From NCBI GenBank assembly GCA_000174895.1, contig ACOK01000071.1:1-33907 (forward strand): DNA of 33,907 nucleotides, given 5' to 3'. The DNA is from Ruminococcus flavefaciens FD-1. Lineage in GTDB: Bacteria; Bacillota; Clostridia; Oscillospirales; Ruminococcaceae. Below, one piece after another: positions 6,247-14,914 of the stretch. Position 1 is the stretch's first letter; each line of letters begins with the position of its first letter. A program made the translations under genes and the position numbers. Under the pieces are notes generated by a model, which made no database searches, had not been told where the DNA came from, and was given only the letters and a program-made list of their open reading frames with translations.

Positions 6247-9177
6247 ATGACGGAAAAATATTCTCTGGGAATCGACGTCGGATCTACGACTGTCAAGACA
6301 GTTATCACAGACAGCTCAGGTGAAATTATATATTCAAAATATCAGCGCCACCTTTCAAAGGTAAAGGAAACTGTAACGGATCAGCTGAAGATAATACAGG
6401 CTGACTACCCTGAGGCTGAATTTACTGTATGCATCACAGGCTCGGCAGGTCTCGGTCTGGCTAATTCTGCCGATATTCCCTTTGTACAGGAGGTCCACGC
6501 TGCTTTCCTCGCTGTAAAGCAGAAGCAGCCTGATGCTGATGCTGTTATCGAGCTGGGAGGTGAGGATGCCAAGATAATCTTCCTTACAGGCGGCGTAGAA
6601 CAGCGTATGAACGGTTCATGTGCAGGCGGTACGGGAGCTTTCATCGATCAGATGGCAACTCTCCTCGGTATCTCCGCTGACGAACTTGATGAGCTTTCCA
6701 TGCACTCACAGAAGATATATCCCATAGCTTCACGCTGCGGAGTATTCGCTAAATCGGACATACAGCCTCTCCTCAATCAGGGCGCCCGCCGTGAGGACGT
6801 AGCCGCAAGTATCTTCCAGGCAGTTGTTGACCAGACTGTATCAGGTCTCGCTCAGGGACGTACTATCGAGGGAAAAGTCCTCTTTCTCGGCGGTCCGCTG
6901 TTCTTCCTGAAGGGACTGAGAAAGGCTTTCGTGAACACTCTCGGTCTCGACAACGAACACGCTGTTTTCCCTGAGGAAGCTCCTGTTTTCGTAGCATACG
7001 GCTGTGCTGTCTATGCGGCAAACGCCGAGAAAGCATATCATATAGAGGATATCATAGATAAGGTGGAAAATGCAAGAACATCCGATAATATCGTAACAGG
7101 CGAGCCCCTTTTCAATTCTCAGACCGAGTATGATGAATTCATCGACCGCCACAAGCAGTGCGACCTGGGTTATGCCGATATACGTACATATGAGGGAAAC
7201 GCTTACCTGGGTATCGACGCAGGTTCAACTACTACAAAGCTGGTGCTGATAACCGATGACGGAAGGATACTCTACCATTACTATGCTTCAAATCAGGGTC
7301 AGCCCCTGGACAAGATATCCGAACAGCTCAAGGTCATATACGAGGCTATGAACCCTGCTATAACCATAAAGGGCTCAGCTGTCACAGGCTACGGTGAGGA
7401 CCTTATAAAGGCAGGACTTTCCATCGACCACGGCATAGTTGAAACAGTTGCCCACTTCAAAGCCGCTTCCTATTTCTGCCCCGATGTTGACTTCATCATT
7501 GATATCGGCGGACAGGATATCAAGTGCTTCAAGATAAAGAATCAGACCATCGACAGCATTATGCTGAATGAAGCCTGTTCTTCGGGCTGCGGTTCGTTCA
7601 TACAGACCTTTGCTATGGCTCTGGGATACGATATCGCCGAATTCTCACAGCTGGGACTTTTCGCTCAGCACCCCGTTGACCTGGGCTCACGCTGTACGGT
7701 ATTCATGAACAGCTCCGTAAAACAGGCTCAGAAGGACGGCGCTACCGTTGAGGATATCTCGGCAGGTCTGTCATCATCCATCATCAAGAACGCTATATAT
7801 AAAGTAATACGTGCAAATTCTCCTGATGAACTGGGTAAGAATATTGTCGTACAGGGCGGTACATTCCTCAACGATGCTGTTCTCCGTTCATTTGAAAAGG
7901 AACTTGGCAGAAACGTTATCCGTCCTGCTATATCGGGACTTATGGGCGCTTTCGGATGTGCCCTCTACGCCAAGGAGAAAGCAAATGACGAGCCTTCAAA
8001 GATAATCTCTAAGGAAGAACTCGCTTCATTCGCCTATACTTCACGCTCTGCACAGTGCGGCGGCTGTACCGCTCACTGTCAGCTCAACATCATCAGCTTC
8101 GGACAGGGCAGAAAGTTCATCTCAGGCAACCGCTGTGAAAAAGGCGGCGGCATAAAGGTGAAGAACAAGATACCCAACCTTTACGAATACAAATACGACA
8201 GCCTTCTCAACCTCGTAAAGACACATCAGCCCAGAAAATACCGTGGAGTTGTGGGACTTCCACTTGCTCTGGGATTCTATGAACAGCTCCCGTTCTGGCA
8301 TATGCTTTTCACATCGCTGGGATTCAGAGTCATCATATCTGGCGAAAGCTCACGTGAAGTCTACTACAAGGGACAGCACACCATTCCGTCGGATACGGTC
8401 TGCTACCCTGCAAAGCTGACTCACGGCCATATAGAGAATCTTCTCGACAAGAAGGTGGATTTCATATTCTACCCCTGCATGAGTTACAATATAGACGAGG
8501 GCGGAAGCGATAACCACTTCAACTGTCCTGTAGTAGCATACTATCCCGAGCTTCTTCTTGCCAATAACCCGAGGCTCAACAACGAGAACTTCATCCACCC
8601 CTACATTGACCTCAACATCCGCAAGAATGTCATAAGGGTGCTGGGACAGGCTCTGAAAAAGTACAACATCAAGGGACGCATCCCTGCCGCTGTTGATGCC
8701 GCATATGAGGCTCTCTCACGCTATCAGAACGATATATCGGCAAAGGCAAGGGAGATAATCGAACAGGCACGTGCAGAGGGACGCAATATCATAGTCCTCG
8801 CAGGAAGGCCCTACCACGTTGACAAGGAGATAAACCACGGCATACATAAGCTTATCACCAGTCTGGGAATGGCTGTTGTCACCGAGGACAGCGTGGCACA
8901 TCTGGCACGTACTCCCGAACTGGGCGTACTGAACCAGTGGACTTACCATTCGAGACTTTACCGTGCGGCGCAGTATGTTACAACTCAGCCCGATATGCAG
9001 CTGATACAGCTTGTATCATTCGGCTGCGGAATCGATGCCGTAACAGGTGACGAGGTGAGAAACATCCTCGAAAGCAACGGCAAGCTTTATACTCAGCTGA
9101 AAATAGACGAGATAAACAACTTAGGTGCGGCACGTATCAGACTGAGAAGCCTTGTAGCCGCCATAAATAATAATTAG
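6247..9177 (+). CDS. 2-hydroxyacyl-CoA dehydratase activase-like protein: two BadF/BcrA-type ATPase domains plus DUF2229-like region
   Basis: Family knowledge: these ASKHA-fold ATPases carry a [4Fe-4S] cluster and drive electron transfer into 2-hydroxyacyl-CoA dehydratases. The physiological substrate of this large Firmicute type is not established. Two ATPase domains are visible. The first (about 5-255) has the phosphate loop GIDVGSTTVK and cluster cysteines C125 (GSCAGGTG) and C164 (SRCGVF). The second (about 320-580) has GIDAGSTTTK, C444/C448 (ACSSGCGS) and C483 (SRCTVF). From about 600 there is a CGGCTAHCQ cysteine group, then a DUF2229-like region. In many Firmicutes this protein continues into a dehydratase-like part as one chain of about 1,400 residues. 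Here it stops at 9177, and the remainder is the separate gene at 9304. A heptamer-repeat element fills the gap. Confidence 0.9.
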   Translation: MTEKYSLGIDVGSTTVKTVITDSSGEIIYSKYQRHLSKVKETVTDQLKIIQADYPEAEFTVCITGSAGLGLANSADIPFVQEVHAAFLAVKQKQPDADAVIELGGEDAKIIFLTGGVEQRMNGSCAGGTGAFIDQMATLLGISADELDELSMHSQKIYPIASRCGVFAKSDIQPLLNQGARREDVAASIFQAVVDQTVSGLAQGRTIEGKVLFLGGPLFFLKGLRKAFVNTLGLDNEHAVFPEEAPVFVAYGCAVYAANAEKAYHIEDIIDKVENARTSDNIVTGEPLFNSQTEYDEFIDRHKQCDLGYADIRTYEGNAYLGIDAGSTTTKLVLITDDGRILYHYYASNQGQPLDKISEQLKVIYEAMNPAITIKGSAVTGYGEDLIKAGLSIDHGIVETVAHFKAASYFCPDVDFIIDIGGQDIKCFKIKNQTIDSIMLNEACSSGCGSFIQTFAMALGYDIAEFSQLGLFAQHPVDLGSRCTVFMNSSVKQAQKDGATVEDISAGLSSSIIKNAIYKVIRANSPDELGKNIVVQGGTFLNDAVLRSFEKELGRNVIRPAISGLMGAFGCALYAKEKANDEPSKIISKEELASFAYTSRSAQCGGCTAHCQLNIISFGQGRKFISGNRCEKGGGIKVKNKIPNLYEYKYDSLLNLVKTHQPRKYRGVVGLPLALGFYEQLPFWHMLFTSLGFRVIISGESSREVYYKGQHTIPSDTVCYPAKLTHGHIENLLDKKVDFIFYPCMSYNIDEGGSDNHFNCPVVAYYPELLLANNPRLNNENFIHPYIDLNIRKNVIRVLGQALKKYNIKGRIPAAVDAAYEALSRYQNDISAKAREIIEQARAEGRNIIVLAGRPYHVDKEINHGIHKLITSLGMAVVTEDSVAHLARTPELGVLNQWTYHSRLYRAAQYVTTQPDMQLIQLVSFGCGIDAVTGDEVRNILESNGKLYTQLKIDEINNLGAARIRLRSLVAAINNN

Positions 9178-9291
9178 TAATTCGTAATGCTTAATGCGTA
9201 ATTATTGGGACGGATCAGAAATAGTTTGATTTGTAAGCAAATGTGACCATCTTAATTACGAATTACGAATTACGCATTACGCATTAAATAA
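9178..9291. repeat. Heptamer (ATTACGN) inverted-repeat element, copy A
   Basis: The left arm (9178-9206) and right arm (about 9253-9287) are chains of the 7-mers ATTACGA and ATTACGC in opposite orientations (TTACGAATTACGAATTACGC then ATTACGCATTA on the right). They are separated by about 45 unrelated bases. It begins directly at the TAG stop of the upstream gene and ends just before the GGGAGG ribosome site of the downstream gene. Related copies are at 27222-27320 and 29268-29402. Confidence 0.8.
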
Positions 9292-9303
9292 AGGGAGGTT
9301 TTT

Positions 9304-10533
9304 ATGCCTGACTATCCAAAATTTACCGAGGATATGATAAAGACTCATACTATCCTCGTTCCCGATATGCTGCCTGTACACTTCAAGATGCTCATTGCCA
9401 TTTTTGAAGCCGAGGGCTACAAGCTTGAACTTTTACAGAATGATTCCCGTGCAGTTGTGGATGAGGGACTGAAAAACGTCCACAATGATGCCTGCTATCC
9501 TGCGCTCCTTGTAATAGGACAGTTCATGGATGCGCTGAACAGCGGAAAGTACGATCCCGACAAGACCGCTCTGCTTATCACTCAGACAGGCGGAGGATGC
9601 CGTGCTTCCAACTACATCCACCTGCTGAGAAAGGCTCTTGCCAAGAATTATCCGCAGGTGCCTGTATGCTCACTGAACTTCAGCGGTCTCGAAAAGGACA
9701 GCGCTTTCAGGATAACAGCTCCCATGTTCCTGAAAATGCTCTATGCGGTGCTTTACGGCGATCTGCTCATGACCTGCTACAACAAGTGCAGAGCCTACGA
9801 GATAAACAAGGGCGAAGCACAGAAAATGCTGGATAAGTGGCAGAGAAGAATAGGCAATATCTTCCGCAAAGGCAGCAGGATGTTCCTGCATACAAAGAAG
9901 ATATACACCGATATCCTCAACGATTTCGCTTCGATACAGCTCAGCAGCGAGAAGAAGATACGTGTCGGGATCGTGGGAGAGATCTACGTAAAATATTCTC
10001 CTCTCGCCAACAATCACCTTGAAGACTTCCTCATTTCCGAGGGCTGTGAGCCTGTAGTGCCTTCTCTGCTTGAATTCGTCATGTACTGCGCTGTGGGAAC
10101 ATTCAACGATGCGAAGATATACGACCACGTAACAAAGCGGTCCATCTTCAACAAGATAGGCTATGACCTTATCTACGCAAAGCAGAAGGAGCTCATATTC
10201 ATAATGAAGAAGCAGGGAAGCTTTGAGCCTCCCCATGATTTCGAGCATCTCCGCAAGCTTGCGGACAAGTACATAAATCAGGGCGTAGTAATGGGCGAGG
10301 GATGGCTCATCCCTGCTGAAATGGCGGCACTGGCAAAGTCGGGGGTCGAAAATATAATCTGCGCTCAGCCATTCGGCTGTCTGCCTAACCATATCGTGGC
10401 AAAGGGAATGTCAAGAGCGATAAAGCAGGATAATCCCAATGCGAACATAGTAGCTATCGACTATGACCCGGGCGCTACAAGAGTAAATCAGGAGAACCGC
10501 ATAAAGCTCATGCTGGCCAACGCAAGGATGTAA
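9304..10533 (+). CDS. 2-hydroxyacyl-CoA dehydratase-like subunit (separate C-terminal part of the activase fusion family)
   Basis: It resembles the HgdB/dehydratase-like C-terminal part of the large activase proteins. It contains VPDMLPVHFKMLIAIFEAEG, a conserved DACYPALLVIGQF segment, TQTGGGCRASNY (a likely cluster-binding cysteine region), RVGIVGEIYVKYSPLANNHL and, near the end, AQPFGCLPNHI followed by YDPGATRVNQENRIKLML. These are features I associate with that family. Length is 409 residues. It has its own GGGAGG ribosome site and starts 126 bp after the activase gene on the same strand, so the two products probably form one complex. It is followed closely by a sigma-G-like promoter that serves different genes. 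Confidence 0.88.
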   Translation: MPDYPKFTEDMIKTHTILVPDMLPVHFKMLIAIFEAEGYKLELLQNDSRAVVDEGLKNVHNDACYPALLVIGQFMDALNSGKYDPDKTALLITQTGGGCRASNYIHLLRKALAKNYPQVPVCSLNFSGLEKDSAFRITAPMFLKMLYAVLYGDLLMTCYNKCRAYEINKGEAQKMLDKWQRRIGNIFRKGSRMFLHTKKIYTDILNDFASIQLSSEKKIRVGIVGEIYVKYSPLANNHLEDFLISEGCEPVVPSLLEFVMYCAVGTFNDAKIYDHVTKRSIFNKIGYDLIYAKQKELIFIMKKQGSFEPPHDFEHLRKLADKYINQGVVMGEGWLIPAEMAALAKSGVENIICAQPFGCLPNHIVAKGMSRAIKQDNPNANIVAIDYDPGATRVNQENRIKLMLANARM

Positions 10534-10545
10534 GAACTTGTTCTA

Positions 10546-10575
10546 AGAATATACAGCGGAAAAACGTGCATACTA
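10546..10575 (+). promoter_or_regulatory. Candidate sigma-G (forespore) promoter upstream of the ger operon
   Basis: AGAATA (10546-10551), a 17-bp spacer and CATACTA (10569-10575). The known sigma-G pattern is close to TGAATA-17/18-CATACTA, and sigma-G drives germinant-receptor operons in Bacillus. It lies 13 bp after the dehydratase stop codon but about 280 bp before gerA, with a repeat block in between. Distance is the main doubt. Confidence 0.45.
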
Positions 10576-10577
10576 AA

Positions 10578-10790
10578 AATAAGGCAAAAAGCGGCGAAGC
10601 CGCTAATACCGGGATTCCAAAGGGAATGTACTTCCCTTTGGCAGGGGGTGAACGAGGGTGACTCCCCACAGTGTGGGGAGATGTCACGAAGTGACAGAGG
10701 GGACGGGCGACCGTTGGGAGACGGCGTCCCCCTGACAAAGCAGTAAAGCCAGCGAAGCGAAGCTTTACGGACGGCTGGCAAACACTCCCC
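10578..10790. repeat. Mosaic of short palindromic repeat modules
   Basis: A string of separate hairpins: AGCGGCGAAGCCGCT, CCAAAGGGAATGTACTTCCC (closed by TTTGG), ACTCCCCACAGTGTGGGGAG, TGTCACGAAGTGACA, a GGGGAC/GTCCCC stem and GTAAAGCCAGCGAAGCGAAG closed by CTTTAC. The third and fourth modules recur inside the palindromic element at 2519-2870. No gene is supported between 10534 and 10854. Confidence 0.7.
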
Positions 10791-10854
10791 TCGGCTTGAC
10801 CGACGAAGGAATTGTCGATTTTTATTTGCCTGAGCAAAACACTGAGGTGATAGT

Positions 10855-12291
10855 ATGCACGGATTGGAAACTTCTCTTGAAAAAAGCATAGATATAATAA
10901 AGCGCATCTCCGGCGGCTCGTCGGATGTGCTGATAAACAGATTCGTTACAGGCGGCATAAGCTGTGCCCTCATCTGCTGTGAGGGTATGGTGTCCGCCTC
11001 TGTTATTACTGAGCTGATATTTGAGCCTGTAACGGATATACCACAGAAGAAGGATGCTCCTGAGCTGTTTCACTATATCAGCGAGGAGCTTCTGCTTTCC
11101 ACGGACCGCCCCCTGGTAAGGGATTATACTGCACTTTTCCGCCTGATACATTCGGGATTTGCGGTGCTTATCGCTGAGGGCATGGACTGCGGGCTGGGCT
11201 TCGGAGTACAGGGCTACGCTTCACGGGGAGTGCAGGAACCTTCGGGCGAGGGCAATATCATGGGCGCTCATGAGGGCTTTACCGAGACTGTCCGCACCAA
11301 TATGTCACAGCTCCGCAGACGGCTGAAAAGTCCCGAACTGGTCATGGAGATGATGATAAAGGGCAGCAAAAGCAATACCGATATATGCCTTTGCTACATG
11401 AAGGACCGTGTTCCATCGGAGCTTATGGAAAGGATAAGGCGCTCCCTTGACAGGGCAGACCTTGAAGCTGTCCTCACTACAGGATATCTGCGTCCCTTTA
11501 CCGAGGAGAGGCGGTACAGGATATTCAACACCACAGGCACTACCGAGCGCCCCGATGTGCTTTGCTCTAAGCTTATCGAGGGGAGAGCGGCAATACTTGT
11601 GGACGGTATCCCCTATGCCATAGTCATCCCGAGGCTGTTCTGCGAGAATTTCCAGACCCTTGACGACTATGCATACAAGCCTTACTATGCGGTATTCATA
11701 CGCTGGCTGAAGTATTCCGCATTTCTTCTTGCTGTGCTTCTTCCTGCGGTGTATACGGCGATAGTGATGTATCACCCTGAACTTCTCAACAGCACTCTGC
11801 TGATGATACTGGTGGACGCCGAAAAGGAAGCGCCTCTCTCAATACTGACCGAAGCGCTGTTCGTACTGCTGATGTACGAGATAATACGTGAGGCAGGAGT
11901 GCGCCTGCCCAAGCCAACAGGGGGAGCAGTCAGCATTATCAGCGGACTTATCATAGGCGACGCCGCCGTAAAATCGGGGCTTGTCAGCACTCCGCTGCTT
12001 ACGGTCACAGCCCTTGCGGTGCTGGGCGGACTTGTAGTTCCCGATATAGCGCCGCAGATAACGGTGCTTCGCTTTTTGTTCCTGCTGTCAGGAGGAATAT
12101 TCGGTCTATTCGGCATAAGCCTGCTTTCCTGTGCGGTGCTTGCAAACGTATGCGCATCCGAGAATTACGGATTCCCCTATACAGCGCCCTTTTCGCCGTT
12201 CAAAGCGTCGGGCATGGCGGATACGGCTGTGCGTAAAGGCATAGAGAAACTGCAAAGCCGTGGCTTTACTGTGGAGGATTACCATGAATAG
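10855..12291 (+). CDS. gerA: Spore germination receptor subunit A (GerA family)
   Basis: GerA-family proteins sit in the spore inner membrane and, with B and C subunits, trigger germination in response to nutrients; recent work describes the A subunits as ion channels. The N-terminal soluble part (about residues 1-280) starts with the usual SSDVLINRF-type segment and includes LVDGIPYAIVIPRLF. The membrane part starts at about residue 282 and has the family hallmark EAGVRLPKPTGGAVSIISGL, then IIGDAAVKSGLVS and a PDIAPQITVLRF stretch. The 478-residue length is normal. GAGGTGA precedes the ATG. It overlaps the next gene by 8 bp (12284-12291), so the two are translationally coupled. A sigma-G-like promoter lies at 10546-10575. 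The specific germinant cannot be predicted. Confidence 0.92.
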   Translation: MHGLETSLEKSIDIIKRISGGSSDVLINRFVTGGISCALICCEGMVSASVITELIFEPVTDIPQKKDAPELFHYISEELLLSTDRPLVRDYTALFRLIHSGFAVLIAEGMDCGLGFGVQGYASRGVQEPSGEGNIMGAHEGFTETVRTNMSQLRRRLKSPELVMEMMIKGSKSNTDICLCYMKDRVPSELMERIRRSLDRADLEAVLTTGYLRPFTEERRYRIFNTTGTTERPDVLCSKLIEGRAAILVDGIPYAIVIPRLFCENFQTLDDYAYKPYYAVFIRWLKYSAFLLAVLLPAVYTAIVMYHPELLNSTLLMILVDAEKEAPLSILTEALFVLLMYEIIREAGVRLPKPTGGAVSIISGLIIGDAAVKSGLVSTPLLTVTALAVLGGLVVPDIAPQITVLRFLFLLSGGIFGLFGISLLSCAVLANVCASENYGFPYTAPFSPFKASGMADTAVRKGIEKLQSRGFTVEDYHE

Positions 12292-13591
12292 TATAACTTC
12301 TCCTCAGCTTGCGGCAATGCTGGTGATATCGGATATATTCGCTCTTGTGTGCTATAATGGCGGACTTTCCGCATATACGGCGGTGGGACTTGTTTCAGGT
12401 ATCGCCTTGCAGTATGTCATGGTCATGCCATTGGTAAAAGCCGCCGACAAGGGGAAGACTCTCCCGAAAGCGGTGAAGCTTCTGCTGGTTTCGGGACTTG
12501 TACTGTGGGGCGGCGCTTTACTGGGAGGACTGTGGAAAGCCGCCGACATCACCTTCGTCCCCTATGAGAATGCAGGCGGCTTCCCCGGCAAACTGGAGAT
12601 AACCGCAATGGTGGCGGCAGTCAGCCTTTATGTCGCATATGAGGGCACAAAGGCAGCGGCACGTTCATCACTGATAGCCGCTTTCACGGGTGTCATCTTC
12701 CTGCTGACCGATCTCATAAGCGGCATGAGACCGTCAAATTTCGGGAATATACCGGCAGCTGCGCAGTACGGCACCTTCATGGACGGGCTTCGTTTAAGCT
12801 TTCTCGGCGGCGGAAGTCTCATCACATTCATCGCACTTCTTCCCTGTGTGAAAGGCCGGAAGATCAAGGCGGCGTCGCTGTACTTCCTGTGCAGAGGCAT
12901 ACTCTCTGCGGCTATGGTCATGACTGCGGTACTTGTCACGGGAGGTATTATGGACACCGCAGACTTCCCCGTTATAATGTCGGCACAGCTTTCACAGCCC
13001 TTTTCGTCACAGCGTATCGATGCACTTTTCCTCATACTGTTTGCGGTTTTCGGAGTTTTCGCCCTTACGGTGCAGGTGATGACTGCCGCCTTTCTTGCAG
13101 GGGAGATATTCAGAAGATTCAGGCGGTGGCGGTGTACGGCGGCGATAGCCCTTACCCTGCTTGCTATGGGGATATTCACGGGCTGTACCTCGACGGGGCA
13201 GGTAAGCGACAAAAGCTATGTCAGGTGCGTGGGAACGGACGGAAAAAGCGTGACACTGTCGTTCTTCTCCGATGAACCTATCATCACCGCCGATGGTGAG
13301 GATATCAGCAGCGCCCTTGCAGCTGCGGAGATAAAAGCAGGCAGACCTGTGGTCACAGGCTTCACGGAACTCATAATCCTCGGCAACTGCAACAGAAAGG
13401 CAGTTCTGGAGGATATGCTGAAAAAATGGAAGGTTTCGCCCTCATGCATGGTGATGTACAGCGGCGATCCCGTATCTGTCATAAATAATACCGATCCTTC
13501 GCTGCTTGAAGGCAGGCTGAAGGAAGCGGTCAGACAAGGAAAAGCCCCGGTGTGTGATATCATCACAGTTCTCGGGAATATGCAGGAATAA
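12284..13591 (+). CDS. GerB permease fused to a short GerC-like domain
   Basis: Residues 1 to about 290 are almost entirely hydrophobic helices, as in the GerB amino-acid-permease-like subunit. Then comes RRFRRWR, a hydrophobic run and FTGC (Cys301), exactly the shape of a lipoprotein signal. The remaining 135 residues follow the first domain of GerC: GC-STGQVSDKSYVRCVGTDG, then an ISSALAAAEIKAGRPVVTGF-type amphipathic region and FTELIILG. Normal GerC proteins have about 370-400 residues, so only the first domain is present. No in-frame start codon with a ribosome site lies before the internal signal, so this reads as a true fusion rather than two overlapping genes. The ATG at 12284 has GGAGG 6 bp upstream; an earlier GTG at 12260 is unlikely. 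GerB is the more certain half. Confidence 0.82.
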   Translation: MNSITSPQLAAMLVISDIFALVCYNGGLSAYTAVGLVSGIALQYVMVMPLVKAADKGKTLPKAVKLLLVSGLVLWGGALLGGLWKAADITFVPYENAGGFPGKLEITAMVAAVSLYVAYEGTKAAARSSLIAAFTGVIFLLTDLISGMRPSNFGNIPAAAQYGTFMDGLRLSFLGGGSLITFIALLPCVKGRKIKAASLYFLCRGILSAAMVMTAVLVTGGIMDTADFPVIMSAQLSQPFSSQRIDALFLILFAVFGVFALTVQVMTAAFLAGEIFRRFRRWRCTAAIALTLLAMGIFTGCTSTGQVSDKSYVRCVGTDGKSVTLSFFSDEPIITADGEDISSALAAAEIKAGRPVVTGFTELIILGNCNRKAVLEDMLKKWKVSPSCMVMYSGDPVSVINNTDPSLLEGRLKEAVRQGKAPVCDIITVLGNMQE

Positions 13592-13640
13592 CGGCACAGC
13601 CGCCGCAATGGCGGTCTGTACTGTCTTTTGGAGGTCAAAC

Positions 13641-14504
13641 ATGATAAAAACCAGAAACGGCAAAACCATAGTAACAAATCAGACACAGAACAAACTGCTG
13701 AAAATCCTGTACGGTTCGGCAGGCGGAAGAGTACTCCTCAAGGGACTTACCGCACCTCCGCTGTCCCGTGCGGCAGGAAAATTCATGGATTCACCGCTGT
13801 CAAAGCCGCTGATAAAGAAGTTCATCGCATCAAGCGGCATAGACACTTCACAGTACATAATGTACGATTTCCGCTCATATAACGACTTTTTCACACGTAT
13901 AGTCAAGCCTGAGATGCGTCCCGTAGACCTTTCCCCCGAACATCTCATAAGTCCCTGCGACTCAAAGCTGACAGTGCATAAGATAGGGAAAAACAGCATT
14001 TTCCGCATCAAGGGTTCACGCTACAGAGTATCAGACCTTGTGAAAGACAGCGCACTCGCCGAAAAGTACAGCGGCGGCTACTGCCTTATCTTCCGCCTCG
14101 AAGTGGACGACTATCACCGCTACTGCTACATAGACAACGGCACGAAATCACGCAATATCCACATAAACGGCGAGCTTCACACCGTTAATCCCATAGCGCT
14201 GGGAAGATATAATATCTACAAGCGCAACAGCCGTGAGTACACTGTTCTGCACACCGACAACTTCGGCGACGTCGTACAGGTGGAGGTAGGCGCTATGATG
14301 GTGGGACGAATCGTCAATCATGACGGCGAATGCAAAATAAGACGAGGCGCAGAAAAGGGAATGTTCGAGTTCGGCGGTTCGACTATTGTCATGCTTTTTG
14401 AAAAGGACAGCATTGCCGTTGACAGGGATATCCTCCGCAATTCCGCAAACGGCGATGAGACCGTCGTGAAGTACGGAGAAAAAATAGGCTGTAAAGCAGT
14501 CTGA
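13641..14504 (+). CDS. psd: Phosphatidylserine decarboxylase
   Basis: It converts phosphatidylserine to phosphatidylethanolamine with a pyruvoyl cofactor made by self-cleavage. The self-cleavage motif is visible near the C-terminus as FEFGGSTIVMLFEK (G-G-S-T; the serine becomes the pyruvoyl group). Other family segments are YNDFFTRIVKPEMRP, SPCDSKLTV, LVFRL-like IFRLEVDDYHRYCYIDNG and VGAMMVGRIVNH. Length is 287 residues. The ATG at 13641 has GGAGG 6 bp upstream and starts 49 bp after the gerBC gene, so it is probably transcribed with the ger operon. No phosphatidylserine synthase is nearby. The minus-strand gene downstream converges on it, with element-derived repeats in between. Confidence 0.93.
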   Translation: MIKTRNGKTIVTNQTQNKLLKILYGSAGGRVLLKGLTAPPLSRAAGKFMDSPLSKPLIKKFIASSGIDTSQYIMYDFRSYNDFFTRIVKPEMRPVDLSPEHLISPCDSKLTVHKIGKNSIFRIKGSRYRVSDLVKDSALAEKYSGGYCLIFRLEVDDYHRYCYIDNGTKSRNIHINGELHTVNPIALGRYNIYKRNSREYTVLHTDNFGDVVQVEVGAMMVGRIVNHDGECKIRRGAEKGMFEFGGSTIVMLFEKDSIAVDRDILRNSANGDETVVKYGEKIGCKAV

Positions 14505-14545
14505 ATTCAAAACTGTTTTGGCTGAAGGATGCACTTAACCGTTAT

Positions 14546-14914
14546 ACTCATATAGCAGCTTTATACGTATTTATCGGGGAAAACCTTTCTGAGGAAAGGT
14601 TCTTCCCCGAACCTGAAGCATATTCTTAGGGAAGTATATTATTCGTTTTGTCTCCGAGGGAGTGATCCCTCGGAGATTTGCTTTATACGGCTATATCTTA
14701 AATGTCTCGATCATAATACCGTCAAGCTTGATTTCCTTGTCAGCCAAGAATGAGAAGTGTACCGTTATATCATTTGGGCAGTTCCTCGAACGCTTTTCCG
14801 CCTTTTCGTGGACTTCAATACGTTTTATGAAAGCTCGAAGAAGCTGTGGAGTAACTTCCGTCACATCAACGTATTTCTTAGCGTTGTTGATGAACTCCCT
14901 GACACATTTCTCTT
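14546..14914. repeat. Left arm of a 369-bp inverted repeat around the recombinase
   Basis: The arm pairs with 16495-16863, and paired coordinates sum to 31409 with no gap. The inner 274 bp (14641-14914) appear identical in the two arms. The outer 95 bp differ at about five positions. From outside in it contains an end of the palindromic element (14546-14620), about 30 unrelated bases, a TCTCCGAGGGA/TCCCTCGGAGA hairpin, and the last 73 codons of the recombinase gene. Confidence 0.9.

Noticed and set aside
9670..10392. 240-residue minus-strand open frame
   Set aside because: It is antisense to the well-supported dehydratase-like gene, with no family resemblance.
10488..10973. Minus-strand open frames between the dehydratase gene and gerA
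   Set aside because: They consist of the repeat mosaic and overlap both neighbouring genes.
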